Source of the DNA: Bacillus sp. FJAT-18017
GTDB taxonomy: Bacteria > Bacillota > Bacilli > Bacillales > Cytobacillaceae
Length of the DNA stretch: 64,000 nucleotides
Assembly: GCF_001278805.1 (NCBI RefSeq)
Contig: NZ_CP012602.1
Span: 4,127,501-4,191,500 of the forward strand
Direction: 5' to 3'
The notes beneath the pieces were generated by a model. It made no database searches. It was not told the DNA's origin and worked only from the letters and a program-made list of their open reading frames with translations. Position numbers and translations under genes: made by a program. Each line of letters begins with the position of its first letter. The first letter of the stretch is position 1. Positions 25,744 to 35,030 of the stretch are shown one piece after another.

Positions 25744-25769
25744 AAAAAAGCACGAAGCCTGCTTCGTGC
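25744..25769 (-). terminator. terminator after DUF1801 gene
   Basis: GCACGAAGC/GCTTCGTGC stem with a two-base loop followed leftward by TTTTTT. Confidence 0.8.
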
Positions 25770-25774
25770 CTTAA

Positions 25775-26152
25775 CTAGCTACTCAATTCCTCATTTAATC
25801 TAACTGCCTCTTCAATGAGTGAAGCTATCGCTTCTGGTTGAACTTCTTCCATCTTTTTCACTCTAATGTATCTCAATGCTTTACCCGAACCCTGTAATAA
25901 CTTATTAGTATCTTTTTCCTGGAGTACATTACCTCTATGAAAGCCAAGATTAACATGGCTTTTAGCAGTTTGGATATAACAGACTAGCCCTTTATACGAA
26001 TAATTAGGCATAGACCATTTAAACTCTTCTTGAAGTTCCTGCGAAGAATTGAGGATTATTTTTCTTAAAGCAGATGCAATGTTTTGAATGTCTTCAGGTA
26101 ATTTCAAAATAAATTGATTAACCTCTTCATTCTCTCTTCTCTTATCAGCCAT
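25775..26152 (-). CDS. DUF1801 protein (YdhG-like)
   Basis: 125 residues with the DUF1801 pattern: FILKLPEDIQNIASALRKIIL, FKWSMPNYSYKGLVCYI, KSHVNLGFHRG and LRYIRVKKME. The fold resembles frataxin-like/YdhG proteins. The function is unknown, possibly iron or stress related. Confidence 0.8.
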   Translation of the reverse strand: MADKRRENEEVNQFILKLPEDIQNIASALRKIILNSSQELQEEFKWSMPNYSYKGLVCYIQTAKSHVNLGFHRGNVLQEKDTNKLLQGSGKALRYIRVKKMEEVQPEAIASLIEEAVRLNEELSS

Positions 26153-26429
26153 AATTTATCTCCATTTCCTTAAAGATATCTTTACACTAGTAAAAAAATC
26201 ATTTGTTTTCAACATACTATTTATCATGAATACACATTTTTCACCGGAAGGGTAGGTTGTCCAACCTTATTTTACATGTCATAAAATAAAAATTGAACAT
26301 ATCCTTTTTTGGGTGGTTGGGGGTTTGGAGAATTAGAATTTTATAACTAGCAAAAAGTAGGGGTAAGTAAACGGGTCGAGGGTTATGTTAAAAACCGAGC
26401 TTGTATTTCCACACTCTTGTAAAGAGCTT
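26153..26429. other. gene-free stretch between DUF1801 gene and the sugar operon end
   Basis: No gene, promoter or repeat stands out on either strand. Confidence 0.35.
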
Positions 26430-26475
26430 GTCACTCCCCGCCTATGTCCGAATTCGACAAAATGCGGGGAGTGAC
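26430..26475 (-). terminator. hairpin ending the sugar operon
   Basis: Perfect 12-bp stem GTCACTCCCCGC/GCGGGGAGTGAC with a 22-base loop, eight bases past the GH65 stop. No strong T-run (leftward AAGCTCTTTAC), so it may stabilise the 3' end rather than terminate. Confidence 0.55.
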
Positions 26476-26482
26476 AATGCAC

Positions 26483-28756
26483 TTATTCAGCCCTAACTTC
26501 TTTCCCTTTCACAAGTGTTAAACGATCCCCATTATGGGTTATTGTCAAATCTTCCCCTTCTAAAATCAGATAAGTGACAGCATCCTTTTCGATGTGTACA
26601 CGAAGGACTCTGTTCTGGTACTGAAGTTGGAATTGGAGCGAAGTCCATTCTTCCGGAAGAGAGGGAGAAAGTGACAAACCTCCTTCCTTCACTCTCAAAC
26701 CGGCAAATCCGAATACAATCGCCATCCATGTCCCGCCCATATTAGCAAGGTGAAGACCATCTTTTGTATTTCCATGAGTATTATCTAAATCCAGGTGGGA
26801 CGTTTCATTAAAATAACGATAGGCTTTCTCTTTATAGCCTAACTTCGATGCCATTATACTGAAGACACAATAAGATAGCGAAGAATCATGAGTCGTTACT
26901 TTTTCGTAATAATCATACGAATTTTTAATAGTGTCAAAGTCCTGCTCATCCTCTAGCAGAAAATGAGCCAGTACGGTATCGGCCTGCTTGCAAACCTGAT
27001 AACGATACAAAGTTAATGGATGATAGTTTAGCAATAGCGGGAATTTGTCTTTAGGCGTATTTTCGAGATCCCAGCGCGCCTTCGATAAAAAGCTGTCATC
27101 CTGTGCGGAAATCTTATATTCTTCATCATATGGAAGATACATGTTTTCCCCAGCTTCTTGCCATTCATTTACTTCCTCTTCGGTGACATCTAATCTTTCG
27201 GCCAGCCCTGCTAATACATCATTCTCAGTTTCTTTTAGTAAATGATATACTTTTGCAGCCCAAAGCAAATTGTGCTTGGCCATTGCATTCGTGTAATAGT
27301 TATTGTTTACTATGCAAGTATATTCGTCTGGACCTGTTACGTTATCAATTCTAAATTGACCGTTTAACATATGGCCAGTATCTGCCCAGAGGCGGGCGGT
27401 TTCAAATAGCACTTCGGCCATGTAATCCTTTAGGAATTCTTCGTCCTTTGTTACTAAATAATATTGAATGTAACTATAGGCAATATCGGCACTAATATGA
27501 TATTGAGCTGTGCCCGCTGGGAAGAATGCGGAGGATTCCTGACCTGTTATCGTTCGCCAAGGGAATAAAGCTCCCTTTTTATGTCCCATTTCTCGCGCGC
27601 GAGCCCGGGCACTATCTAAAATGGAGTATCGATGCAACAGTAGATTTTTAGCAATTTCCGGGTGAGTCATTAAGAATACTGGGAGCATATAAATTTCTGT
27701 ATCCCAGAAGTAATGGCCCTCATATCCTTCTCCTGATAACCCTTTCGCAGCTATGTTACTAACGCGATCTTTACCTGCGGATTGCAAAAGCTGGTAAAGG
27801 CTGAAGCGAATCGATTGCTGAAGCTCCTCATCCCCGCCGATTTTCACATCAGATTTATTCCAGTACTGATCAAGGTAACTTTTCTGTTCAACTAAAAGAT
27901 CCGCAAAGGACTTTTCCTTCGTGTCCTGATATACTTCCGCTGCTTTTACAGTTACATCGTCCCCATGCCGGAGCGTGTCAGTGTAAATGTTGAACTTGGT
28001 AAATTGAATCGGTTGATTCCCTTCGAACAAATACACTTCAACTGTACTGCTATCCAAAGCTTTCCTGTCACATTGATAATCCGCCGCTTCCACCTTCGAG
28101 AAACTTAAACAGGCAACCTCTAAATTTGTAGCAAACGTTTTATCCTTAACAATACTAAATGCCTCATCTTGACGAACTTCGGTCACGCTAAGCCTTTTTG
28201 CATGGCCGGAAGCAACACGAGGGTCATTTTTATCAACAAAATTAGATACATCCCCATTTACAGTTGAAACGATTTTTACATTCTGGACAGAGCTAATCAG
28301 CTCAATCTTTATATCAATCGCGAATAACTCTTTCGTTTGAAAGGATACAATTCTTTTAAAATAAAGTTTGACATCTTTTCCTTTCGGTGATTTCCAATGA
28401 ACAATCCGCTCAGAATATCCCGCATCCATATGCAGATTACGTGTGAACTCAATGATTTCACCCTCATATAATGAGAATCGATCATCATCAATATAAATTT
28501 CCACTGTTTGTCCATCAATCACATTTACGAGCTTTTGCTGCTTCTCAGGAAATGCGAAAAGCTTTTCTCCGTAACTGATTTCCACCTCATCGTGAAATGC
28601 ATTAATGTATGTACCCCGAATCGATTTAAAATCTTCCTTGTACCCTTCTTCAAAATTCCCACGGACTCCAAGATAGCCGTTGCCTAGTGATAGAAGGCTT
28701 TCATTTATTAAGAGATTCTCATAGTCAATCTCGGACTTTGTTAATTTCCAAGTCAC
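26483..28756 (-). CDS. GH65 disaccharide phosphorylase (last gene of the operon)
   Basis: 757 residues with the GH65 layout: N-terminal beta-sandwich, helical linker, (alpha/alpha)6 barrel from about residue 310 and a C-terminal sheet. The acid catalyst is Glu478 in TGPDEYT; FWDTE (350-354) and HDSSLS are also present. The sequence after the catalyst is CIVNNNYYTN, not the GPNEY form I associate with maltose phosphorylase, so trehalose, nigerose or another alpha-glucobiose is more likely. The product beta-glucose-1-phosphate is handled by the adjacent beta-phosphoglucomutase. Confidence 0.87.
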   Translation of the reverse strand: MTWKLTKSEIDYENLLINESLLSLGNGYLGVRGNFEEGYKEDFKSIRGTYINAFHDEVEISYGEKLFAFPEKQQKLVNVIDGQTVEIYIDDDRFSLYEGEIIEFTRNLHMDAGYSERIVHWKSPKGKDVKLYFKRIVSFQTKELFAIDIKIELISSVQNVKIVSTVNGDVSNFVDKNDPRVASGHAKRLSVTEVRQDEAFSIVKDKTFATNLEVACLSFSKVEAADYQCDRKALDSSTVEVYLFEGNQPIQFTKFNIYTDTLRHGDDVTVKAAEVYQDTKEKSFADLLVEQKSYLDQYWNKSDVKIGGDEELQQSIRFSLYQLLQSAGKDRVSNIAAKGLSGEGYEGHYFWDTEIYMLPVFLMTHPEIAKNLLLHRYSILDSARARAREMGHKKGALFPWRTITGQESSAFFPAGTAQYHISADIAYSYIQYYLVTKDEEFLKDYMAEVLFETARLWADTGHMLNGQFRIDNVTGPDEYTCIVNNNYYTNAMAKHNLLWAAKVYHLLKETENDVLAGLAERLDVTEEEVNEWQEAGENMYLPYDEEYKISAQDDSFLSKARWDLENTPKDKFPLLLNYHPLTLYRYQVCKQADTVLAHFLLEDEQDFDTIKNSYDYYEKVTTHDSSLSYCVFSIMASKLGYKEKAYRYFNETSHLDLDNTHGNTKDGLHLANMGGTWMAIVFGFAGLRVKEGGLSLSPSLPEEWTSLQFQLQYQNRVLRVHIEKDAVTYLILEGEDLTITHNGDRLTLVKGKEVRAE

Positions 28757-28784
28757 AGTCTACGCCTCCGTTCACTTTAGTAAA

Positions 28785-29456
28785 TTATTTCAAGTAATAT
28801 TGTTTTAAAATTTCTTCAAGGTCTAATTGAGTAGTATCGCCCACTAAATAATCAGCAGCCGACAAATGTTCCTTGTCTCCAATCCCAACCGAAAACATAC
28901 CTGCCTGATTAATAGCTTGAATTCCGGCAGCTGCGTCTTCCAGTCCAACACATTCATCATAAGGAATGTTTAGATAATCGGCAGCGGTTGTAAATGTTTC
29001 CGGGTCAGGTTTCCCTTTCTTTACCTTCGCAGCATCCACAATATAATCAATGTAATGCGTGAGACCAAGCTGTTCCACTACCACTGGGGCATTCTTGCTG
29101 GCAGACCCGATGGCAATTTTAATATGATTCTCTTTCAGCTTTTTAAAAAGTTCTTCAATGCCCGGTAAAACGTCCTCTGGTTTAATCAGCTTAATCAAAT
29201 TCTTATAATGCTCATTCTTTTGATAGGCAAGTTTCTCTTTTTCTTCCTGAGGCATATCTTTTAAAGCTGGATTTAATGCCAGGATCCGCTCTAAGGAATC
29301 CATCCGGCTAATCCCTTTAAGCTGCTCATTAAAGTCTCTATCGATCGTTATGCCAAGTTGTTCGGCAAGCTTTTTCCATGCCAAATAATGAAATTCAGCA
29401 GTATCTGTGATTACTCCATCTAAATCAAATATGAAAGCTTTCGGATTTGGTTTCAT
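28785..29456 (-). CDS. pgmB: beta-phosphoglucomutase
   Basis: 223 residues from ATG 29456 with AAAGGAA nine bases upstream. A HAD-superfamily enzyme with the nucleophile pair Asp11/Asp13 in FDLDGVITDTA, then the beta-PGM-specific EFHYLAWKKLA, GSASKN and KKGKPDPE. It interconverts beta-glucose-1-phosphate and glucose-6-phosphate, the step that follows an inverting GH65 phosphorylase. It lies 28 bases upstream of the GH65 gene in the same operon. Confidence 0.93.
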   Translation of the reverse strand: MKPNPKAFIFDLDGVITDTAEFHYLAWKKLAEQLGITIDRDFNEQLKGISRMDSLERILALNPALKDMPQEEKEKLAYQKNEHYKNLIKLIKPEDVLPGIEELFKKLKENHIKIAIGSASKNAPVVVEQLGLTHYIDYIVDAAKVKKGKPDPETFTTAADYLNIPYDECVGLEDAAAGIQAINQAGMFSVGIGDKEHLSAADYLVGDTTQLDLEEILKQYYLK

Positions 29457-29512
29457 TGTCGTTTCCTTTCTTTTCAAAGAGATTTCTTAATAAAAGGCTA
29501 TTAAAAAAGTTT

Positions 29513-29640
29513 GTTGATTTCCGCTTCAGGCGCTTCGCTTTCCACGGGCGGCCTGGGAGCCTCCTCGGCGCGAGCGCCTGTGGGGTCTCCCACTGACCTT
29601 TTCTCCCGTAGGAGTCTTCGCGCCTTTCGCTCCAATCAAC
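29513..29640. repeat. Bacillaceae intergenic structured repeat, copy 1
   Basis: A 128-bp GC-rich element bounded by GTTGATT and its complement AATCAAC. Inner stems are GGGAG/CTCCC enclosing GGCGC/GCGCC, and CTCC/GGAG. It is a clear relative of the element at 33477-33606, with matching changes on both sides of four stems. It lies between the LacI and pgmB genes. Confidence 0.8.
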
Positions 29641-29717
29641 ACTGTTCATAATCAATATTCTCCTCTAACAGAGCCTTCTTTTAAGTAATTTTTTATAAAA
29701 AGTATCTTCAAATTCTC

Positions 29718-30761
29718 CTATTCATTCCTATTAAGTTGACCTTCTCGCTTCGCTTCTCCAACTGTCTCGCGTTTTACTATTTGATATGGAACAAATACAT
29801 GTTGACTATCGAGTTTATTCTCCATCAGATTCTGTACTAGTAGAGCTGATTGTCTTCCGATTTCCACAAAATCCTGATGAACGGTAGTAAGTTTCGGTTC
29901 CGTATAACTGCTGAAAACTAGATTATCAAATCCAGTAACTGAAACATCCTCAGGGATTCTTAATCCTGCTTCTTTTACTGCACGCATTACGCCATACGCC
30001 ATTAGGTCACTAAAGCATAGAAACGCCGTCGGACATTTTTCCGCCAGATAATGTTTAGCTAAAGCATATGCTTTATCCTCAGAGAAATCTCCATGGAGAA
30101 TATCTTCTTCTTGAATCGTCAAACTATATTGATAAAAAGCTTCCTTAACACCTTTCATCCGGTCCATGTTTACGTATGTCTCTTCCGTTCCCGCCATTAT
30201 TACAATGTTACGATGATTTTGTTCCAATAAATAACAAGCAATGTCTTTACTTGCCTTTGCATTATTAATCGATACACTGCCAATTAATTTATTATAATCG
30301 TCTTTTAAAATGTCTACATAGACGACAGGAATGTTCGTATTCATTAATTCTTGAAAATAAGGATCGTCGGTTCGAATTCCTTGTAGTATAGCTCCGCCAA
30401 TGTTTCGTTCACTGCAAAACTGAGCATAGCTCTTTTGCCTTTGTTTCTGTGAATCAATTAAATACACCGAAAACTCATATTCATTTTCTTCTACTGCCTT
30501 ATAAACACCCTTGAATACATCGTATGCATTGGTGTCCTTTTCATTTTGATTAAAAACACCTGACGAGATTAATCCAATCGTTCTCTGTTTCTTTGATGAT
30601 AAATTTTTAGCAACCACATTAGGCGAGTAATCCAGTTCCTTCGCTATCTCAAAAATTCGCTGCCGGGTTTTTTCACTAATATCCGGGTAATTATTGAATG
30701 CTTTTGAAACGACAGCAATCGAAACACCTGCTTTTTTGGCAACATCTTTTATTGTAGCCAT
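29718..30761 (-). CDS. LacI-family transcriptional regulator
   Basis: 347 residues. The N-terminal helix-turn-helix is IKDVAKKAGVSIAVVSKAFN (4-23) with the hinge NVVAKNLSSKK. The periplasmic-binding-like effector domain follows, ending in DVSVTGFDNL and a repressor-type C-terminus. It is encoded inside the sugar operon and is the likely reader of the three AAAACGTTTT operators upstream of the first GH65 gene. The effector is presumably the imported disaccharide or its product. Confidence 0.9.
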   Translation of the reverse strand: MATIKDVAKKAGVSIAVVSKAFNNYPDISEKTRQRIFEIAKELDYSPNVVAKNLSSKKQRTIGLISSGVFNQNEKDTNAYDVFKGVYKAVEENEYEFSVYLIDSQKQRQKSYAQFCSERNIGGAILQGIRTDDPYFQELMNTNIPVVYVDILKDDYNKLIGSVSINNAKASKDIACYLLEQNHRNIVIMAGTEETYVNMDRMKGVKEAFYQYSLTIQEEDILHGDFSEDKAYALAKHYLAEKCPTAFLCFSDLMAYGVMRAVKEAGLRIPEDVSVTGFDNLVFSSYTEPKLTTVHQDFVEIGRQSALLVQNLMENKLDSQHVFVPYQIVKRETVGEAKREGQLNRNE

Positions 30762-30845
30762 TGAATAATGACCTCCTATTGACCTTCATAAATTCAGTTA
30801 TAAATGCCTATTAATCTTTACAAATTCCTTATCACCTAAAAACCA

Positions 30846-31544
30846 TTAACTATTTTGCACTGCTGTTTTCTTTTCTACTTTTAATGTACTTTTATAGAAC
30901 GTATAGAAAGATAAATACGCACTGATTGAGCCAGAGAAAAACGGCAGCAAGAACCAAACCTTTGTACTTATATAGACGATGAAGATATTCAAAATCAGGA
31001 TGATAAAGAACAATGACGGCATTCCGAATGTTAGAAAAAACGAATACTTAAACAAATCTCTTAAGCTCATACGATAATGAGCAGTTAACGAGAAAAAGTT
31101 CATATTCATAACGAACAGAATGAGTCCAATGATCATGAAGATTAAGGTTAAAAGGTCATTTTCTTTACTGAAAAAATACAGGTCCACTATCCAAATAAGC
31201 CAGATGATTGCCCAGCCCGCACCTGATAGCAGCGCTCTCTTGTAGCTCTCTTTAAAATAGGAAAAATAAGTCCTGATAAGGGACTTTTGATCTTTTTCCA
31301 ATAACCAATCGCGGGTTACTTGAAACATAGCTACAGTACTAGGAAAAAGAAGCAACGGAAATAAAAGCAAAGCAGGCAACATTTGCACAATCATTACGCC
31401 TTGGGAATCATTAAAAATAGAACTTAGAACGATAACTGCTATAGGGAGATTTATGATAAACCATACGATATTCACTATGGTAAAACGCATAAACCATTCT
31501 GCTATCCGATGGAATCCTCCCATTAATCCTGAAAAATCTCGCAT
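30846..31544 (-). CDS. YesL-like DUF624 membrane protein
   Basis: 232 residues with about five transmembrane segments. The DUF624 opening is GGFHRIAEWFMRFTIVNIVWFIINLP, with YFKESYKRALL in a cytoplasmic loop. YesL-type proteins are regularly encoded with carbohydrate ABC transporters of this class. Their role is unknown, perhaps in transporter assembly or regulation. It lies between permease and regulator genes in the operon. Confidence 0.85.
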   Translation of the reverse strand: MRDFSGLMGGFHRIAEWFMRFTIVNIVWFIINLPIAVIVLSSIFNDSQGVMIVQMLPALLLFPLLLFPSTVAMFQVTRDWLLEKDQKSLIRTYFSYFKESYKRALLSGAGWAIIWLIWIVDLYFFSKENDLLTLIFMIIGLILFVMNMNFFSLTAHYRMSLRDLFKYSFFLTFGMPSLFFIILILNIFIVYISTKVWFLLPFFSGSISAYLSFYTFYKSTLKVEKKTAVQNS

Positions 31545-31643
31545 TTTGCTTCCTCCCCCTCGTAAAGACTACCCATTCACCTTTAAAAATCAATCTCAAA
31601 AAGCGGGATTTTCGGAGGCAAGCAGCAGATAATCGTTGGAGTC

Positions 31644-32483
31644 CTATTTGACTGCACCGTCCCCAATCCCTTTGATAATGTGCTTTTGAGCAAGCATATA
31701 GAAAATAACTATCGGAATCATTGTTAGCAGCAAACCAGCCATTGCCAGATTCCACTGAATTGTAAATTCACCAAAGAAATAGAAGGTTGATAAAGGAATT
31801 GTTCTTAAGCCCTTATCCGTCAATGTTAATGAAGGTAATAGATAGTCATTCCAAATGCTAATTGTGTTAATGATTAAGACCGTAACCGTTATTGGTTTTA
31901 AAATTGGGAAAATAATTCTCCAAAAGACACCGAACTTGGAAGCCCCATCAATCGTTGCTGCTTCTTCTAGCGAAACAGGGACAGATTTAATAAAACCATG
32001 ATATAAGAAAACAGAAATAGCTGAGTTGAAGCCAATGTTCATAAAGATTAACCCTTCACGGGTATTTAACATCGGGATGCCAAGATTATTCATGATGTCT
32101 CCCATAAACTGCATCAAAGGCATCATGATGGTTTGGAATGGGATTAACATCGTTGCAATAAAGGTCATAAAAATAACATTACTTAACTTATTGTTCGTTC
32201 GAGCTAACATCCAGGCTGTCATCGAAGATAAAACAACTAAAAGGATGATTGAAATAATCGTTATATACAATGAGTTTCCGAGTGAACTTAGGAAGTTCAT
32301 TTTTTCCATTGCATCCAAGTAATATTGAAATCCAAAATCCTTTGGCCAGGCAAGGACATTTTCATATAGTTCCTGGCGATTTTTGAATGAGTTTACGAAA
32401 ATAATGTAGATAGGCGATAAGAAGAAAAGAGCAACTAATAAAAGTAATACTTCTTTCAAAATTTTATTAGCTTTTTTCATCAC
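31644..32483 (-). CDS. sugar ABC transporter permease (MalG type)
   Basis: 279 residues, six membrane helices. The ATPase-coupling EAA loop is EEAATIDGASKFGVFWRIIFPILKP. This CUT1-family inner-membrane subunit works with the preceding permease and the lipoprotein binding protein. It overlaps that gene by four bases. No ATPase gene is in the operon, so a shared MsmX-type ATPase elsewhere is expected. Confidence 0.92.
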   Translation of the reverse strand: MMKKANKILKEVLLLLVALFFLSPIYIIFVNSFKNRQELYENVLAWPKDFGFQYYLDAMEKMNFLSSLGNSLYITIISIILLVVLSSMTAWMLARTNNKLSNVIFMTFIATMLIPFQTIMMPLMQFMGDIMNNLGIPMLNTREGLIFMNIGFNSAISVFLYHGFIKSVPVSLEEAATIDGASKFGVFWRIIFPILKPITVTVLIINTISIWNDYLLPSLTLTDKGLRTIPLSTFYFFGEFTIQWNLAMAGLLLTMIPIVIFYMLAQKHIIKGIGDGAVK

Positions 32484-33364
32484 ATTTCCACCTCTCTCTT
32501 CTTCGTTAAGTACACTTGTGTCAACGAAATGGCTGCAACAATTAAGAAGAAGATAATCGCTTTAGCCTGGCCGAAACCATAATTCGCATAACCAAAAATC
32601 TCATTATAGATATTCATCGCAAACATTTCAGTGGAATTAGCGGGGCCTCCACCAGTTAATGATAGGTTGGTATCGTAAATTTTAAATGCAGAAGAAAGGG
32701 TTAAAAATAGACTGATTGTAAAGGATGGCATTAAGAGAGGGAAGGTAATTTTTCTTAATCTTTGCCATTTATTAGCTCCATCAATCTTGGATGCTTCAAT
32801 CAATTCACCAGGAATCGCCTGAAGACCTGCGATATAAATAATCATAATGTAACCAGCCATTTGCCAAGTAAATACTACAACTAAAGCATATAAGGAATAG
32901 TCGGGATCTAAAAGCCAATTTAAAAAGATGCTGTCCCATCCTGTTTTTTCACCAATGAGGGTAAATACATCAGAGAAAATAAATTTCCAGATATAACCTA
33001 ACAATAGACCGCCAATTAAATAAGGCATAAATACCATCGTACGGGCTATATTAGCTGTTCTAAGGCTGGATGTAACTAAGAGTGCAAATCCCAGACCTAC
33101 AATATTAACGGAAATAACCGCCAAGACTGTAAATTTAATCGTCATCCATGCAGAATTCAGAAAGCGTTCATCATCAAATAATTGGGCATAATTCTCGAAT
33201 CCAACAAAAACCATTGGGTTCGCCGTAATCCCATCCCAATCAAAAAAGGAATAATAGACTCCAATTAGGAAAGGAATGATTACGACAACTGAAAAGATTA
33301 GTACAAGCGGAGCTGTAAATAATGCATACCAGGCTCGATTTTTTCTTTTTGTCACTTTAACCAC
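32480..33364 (-). CDS. sugar ABC transporter permease (MalF type)
   Basis: 294 residues with six membrane helices and the EAA loop EASKIDGANKWQRLRKITFPLLMP. First of two CUT1 permeases. A GC-rich hairpin and a structured repeat separate it from the binding-protein gene, a common arrangement that leaves the binding protein in excess. Confidence 0.92.
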   Translation of the reverse strand: MVKVTKRKNRAWYALFTAPLVLIFSVVVIIPFLIGVYYSFFDWDGITANPMVFVGFENYAQLFDDERFLNSAWMTIKFTVLAVISVNIVGLGFALLVTSSLRTANIARTMVFMPYLIGGLLLGYIWKFIFSDVFTLIGEKTGWDSIFLNWLLDPDYSLYALVVVFTWQMAGYIMIIYIAGLQAIPGELIEASKIDGANKWQRLRKITFPLLMPSFTISLFLTLSSAFKIYDTNLSLTGGGPANSTEMFAMNIYNEIFGYANYGFGQAKAIIFFLIVAAISLTQVYLTKKREVEM

Positions 33365-33397
33365 TTCTTTCTAGTAATTATCGTGGATAGTAGTATT

Positions 33398-33423
33398 GGA
33401 CACGCCTAAATTTGGGCGTGTCC
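33398..33423 (-). promoter_or_regulatory. intercistronic hairpin between binding protein and permease genes
   Basis: GGACACGCC/GGCGTGTCC 9-bp stem with an eight-base loop. No T-run leftward, so it is more likely an mRNA-stability or processing element than a terminator. Confidence 0.55.
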
Positions 33424-33476
33424 ATATTTTTCTATTTGGGCTGTTTTCGTAAACTTTATTTCAATTTAGAGAGGTG

Positions 33477-33606
33477 GTTAATTTCCACTCCAGGATGCTC
33501 GCTTTCCGCGGGGCGGGCGGTGAGCCTCCTCGACGCTTTCGCGTCTGCGGGGTCTCACCTGTCCCGCTGTTCCCGCAGGAGTCTCGCACCTTCCGCTCCA
33601 ATTAAC
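33477..33606. repeat. Bacillaceae intergenic structured repeat, copy 2
   Basis: A 130-bp relative of 29513-29640. Ends are GTTAATT/AATTAAC; inner stems are GTGAG/CTCAC enclosing GACGC/GCGTC. Differences from copy 1 occur as paired changes, which keeps the fold. It sits between the binding protein and permease genes of the same operon. Confidence 0.8.
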
Positions 33607-33704
33607 CATTTTCTGTAACAAAAAATTTTAATAAAACAACAATCTTTTAGAAAACTGCCTTTATTGGTTTTTTCCCTATTAAGAAGGAGCTTCCGCTTTT
33701 CTCA

Positions 33705-34952
33705 TTACTTCACTGCATTTTGCCAAGCAGCATCAAGTTTTTCGATGAATTCTTTACCGGTCATTTCTTTATTTAGGAAGAATTCTTGAGTAACCGGCGC
33801 TAAATCATTTGGAATTACGTTTGCAGGGTAATAGTTTTGAGCCCAAGGAATTGTATTACCGCTGTTTGATGCTTCGAATACAGCTTGTGAAAGTGGATCA
33901 AGTTCGCCTGGGTCAATATTTGTCATCGCAGGAACGAATCCAAATTCTTCAACAATGTATTTTTTGCCGGTATCACTGTTTAACATCCAATTTAAAAAGT
34001 CGTTCGCTGCCTTAACTTCTGCTTTATCTTTCGTTCCGTTGATTGCCCAGTTATTACCTACGCCAACTGATAATTTATCATTTCCGTTAAGCGGGAATGG
34101 GAGCATGCCAACTTCAAAACCTAAATCATAATCTTTCAGCATTCCATAAGCCCAGTTACCTTGGTGAATCATAGCTGTTTTTCCGGATGCAAAGTCACCC
34201 ATTTCTTCATCGTAGGTAACATCTAGCGGATTTTTTGCATTTGCTTTAATAGTTTCAAAGAATTTTCCGAACTCCTGGAATTCTTTTGTTTCAGCCATTG
34301 TTACTTTGCCTTCGCTTAATTGGTCAATGAAATTAAAATGATCTTCTTGCAAAGAGAAAGGATAGTTGCTGATATGTCCAATTAAGAAATAAGCTTCTTG
34401 AGAAAGGCCAAATGGATTTACGCCATCTGCTTTTAATTTTTCTACTGTGCTTTTAAAAGATTGATAATCCTTTACGTCTTCCGGTTTAACTAGATCCTTG
34501 TTGTATACCAAACCAAAACCTTCAACGCCATATGGAACACCAACAATTTTGTCATCGTATTTCAATTCCATATTCGGAGCAATATTTTTTACATATTCTT
34601 CATTGCTCATGTCATACGCATAAGACTTTAATTTTTCTGCTTCTTTAACGTGTTGAAGACTGAAGATTGATGGGCCTTGATTACTGTTCAATTTAATTTG
34701 TAACTGTTGGAAATAGTCATCTCCGGTAGTTCCCCATACTTCTACTTCAACGCCGGTTTCTTTTGTATATTCTTCAGCAAGTTTTTCTAGCTGATCTGAA
34801 ATCTCAACTTTACTTTGGAAAATGGTGATTTTTTTGCCTGACTCGCCTTCTTTACCTGATCCTTTTTCGCTTCCGCCGCCTCCACATGCTGTTAAAACAA
34901 GCAATAAAACAACCATTAACATGCTGGCAAGTGCTCTTGTCTTGAATTTCAT
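33705..34952 (-). CDS. sugar ABC transporter solute-binding lipoprotein
   Basis: 415 residues from ATG 34952 with GGAGGGG upstream. A lipoprotein signal ends LVLTAC (Cys23), followed by a Gly/Ser/Glu linker and the CUT1 binding-protein fold (ITIFQSKVEISDQL, GVPYGVEGFGLVYNKDL, FASGKTAMIHQGNW, NDFLNWMLN). It is anchored outside the membrane and delivers an alpha-glucoside to the two permeases. The exact sugar is not decidable from sequence. Confidence 0.92.
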   Translation of the reverse strand: MKFKTRALASMLMVVLLLVLTACGGGGSEKGSGKEGESGKKITIFQSKVEISDQLEKLAEEYTKETGVEVEVWGTTGDDYFQQLQIKLNSNQGPSIFSLQHVKEAEKLKSYAYDMSNEEYVKNIAPNMELKYDDKIVGVPYGVEGFGLVYNKDLVKPEDVKDYQSFKSTVEKLKADGVNPFGLSQEAYFLIGHISNYPFSLQEDHFNFIDQLSEGKVTMAETKEFQEFGKFFETIKANAKNPLDVTYDEEMGDFASGKTAMIHQGNWAYGMLKDYDLGFEVGMLPFPLNGNDKLSVGVGNNWAINGTKDKAEVKAANDFLNWMLNSDTGKKYIVEEFGFVPAMTNIDPGELDPLSQAVFEASNSGNTIPWAQNYYPANVIPNDLAPVTQEFFLNKEMTGKEFIEKLDAAWQNAVK

Positions 34953-35030
34953 TTTATGCCCCTCCAATTTATATATATATATAGAAATAAAATGATAGAT
35001 TCACTTTATAACTACCAGATTTAGTGTTGG

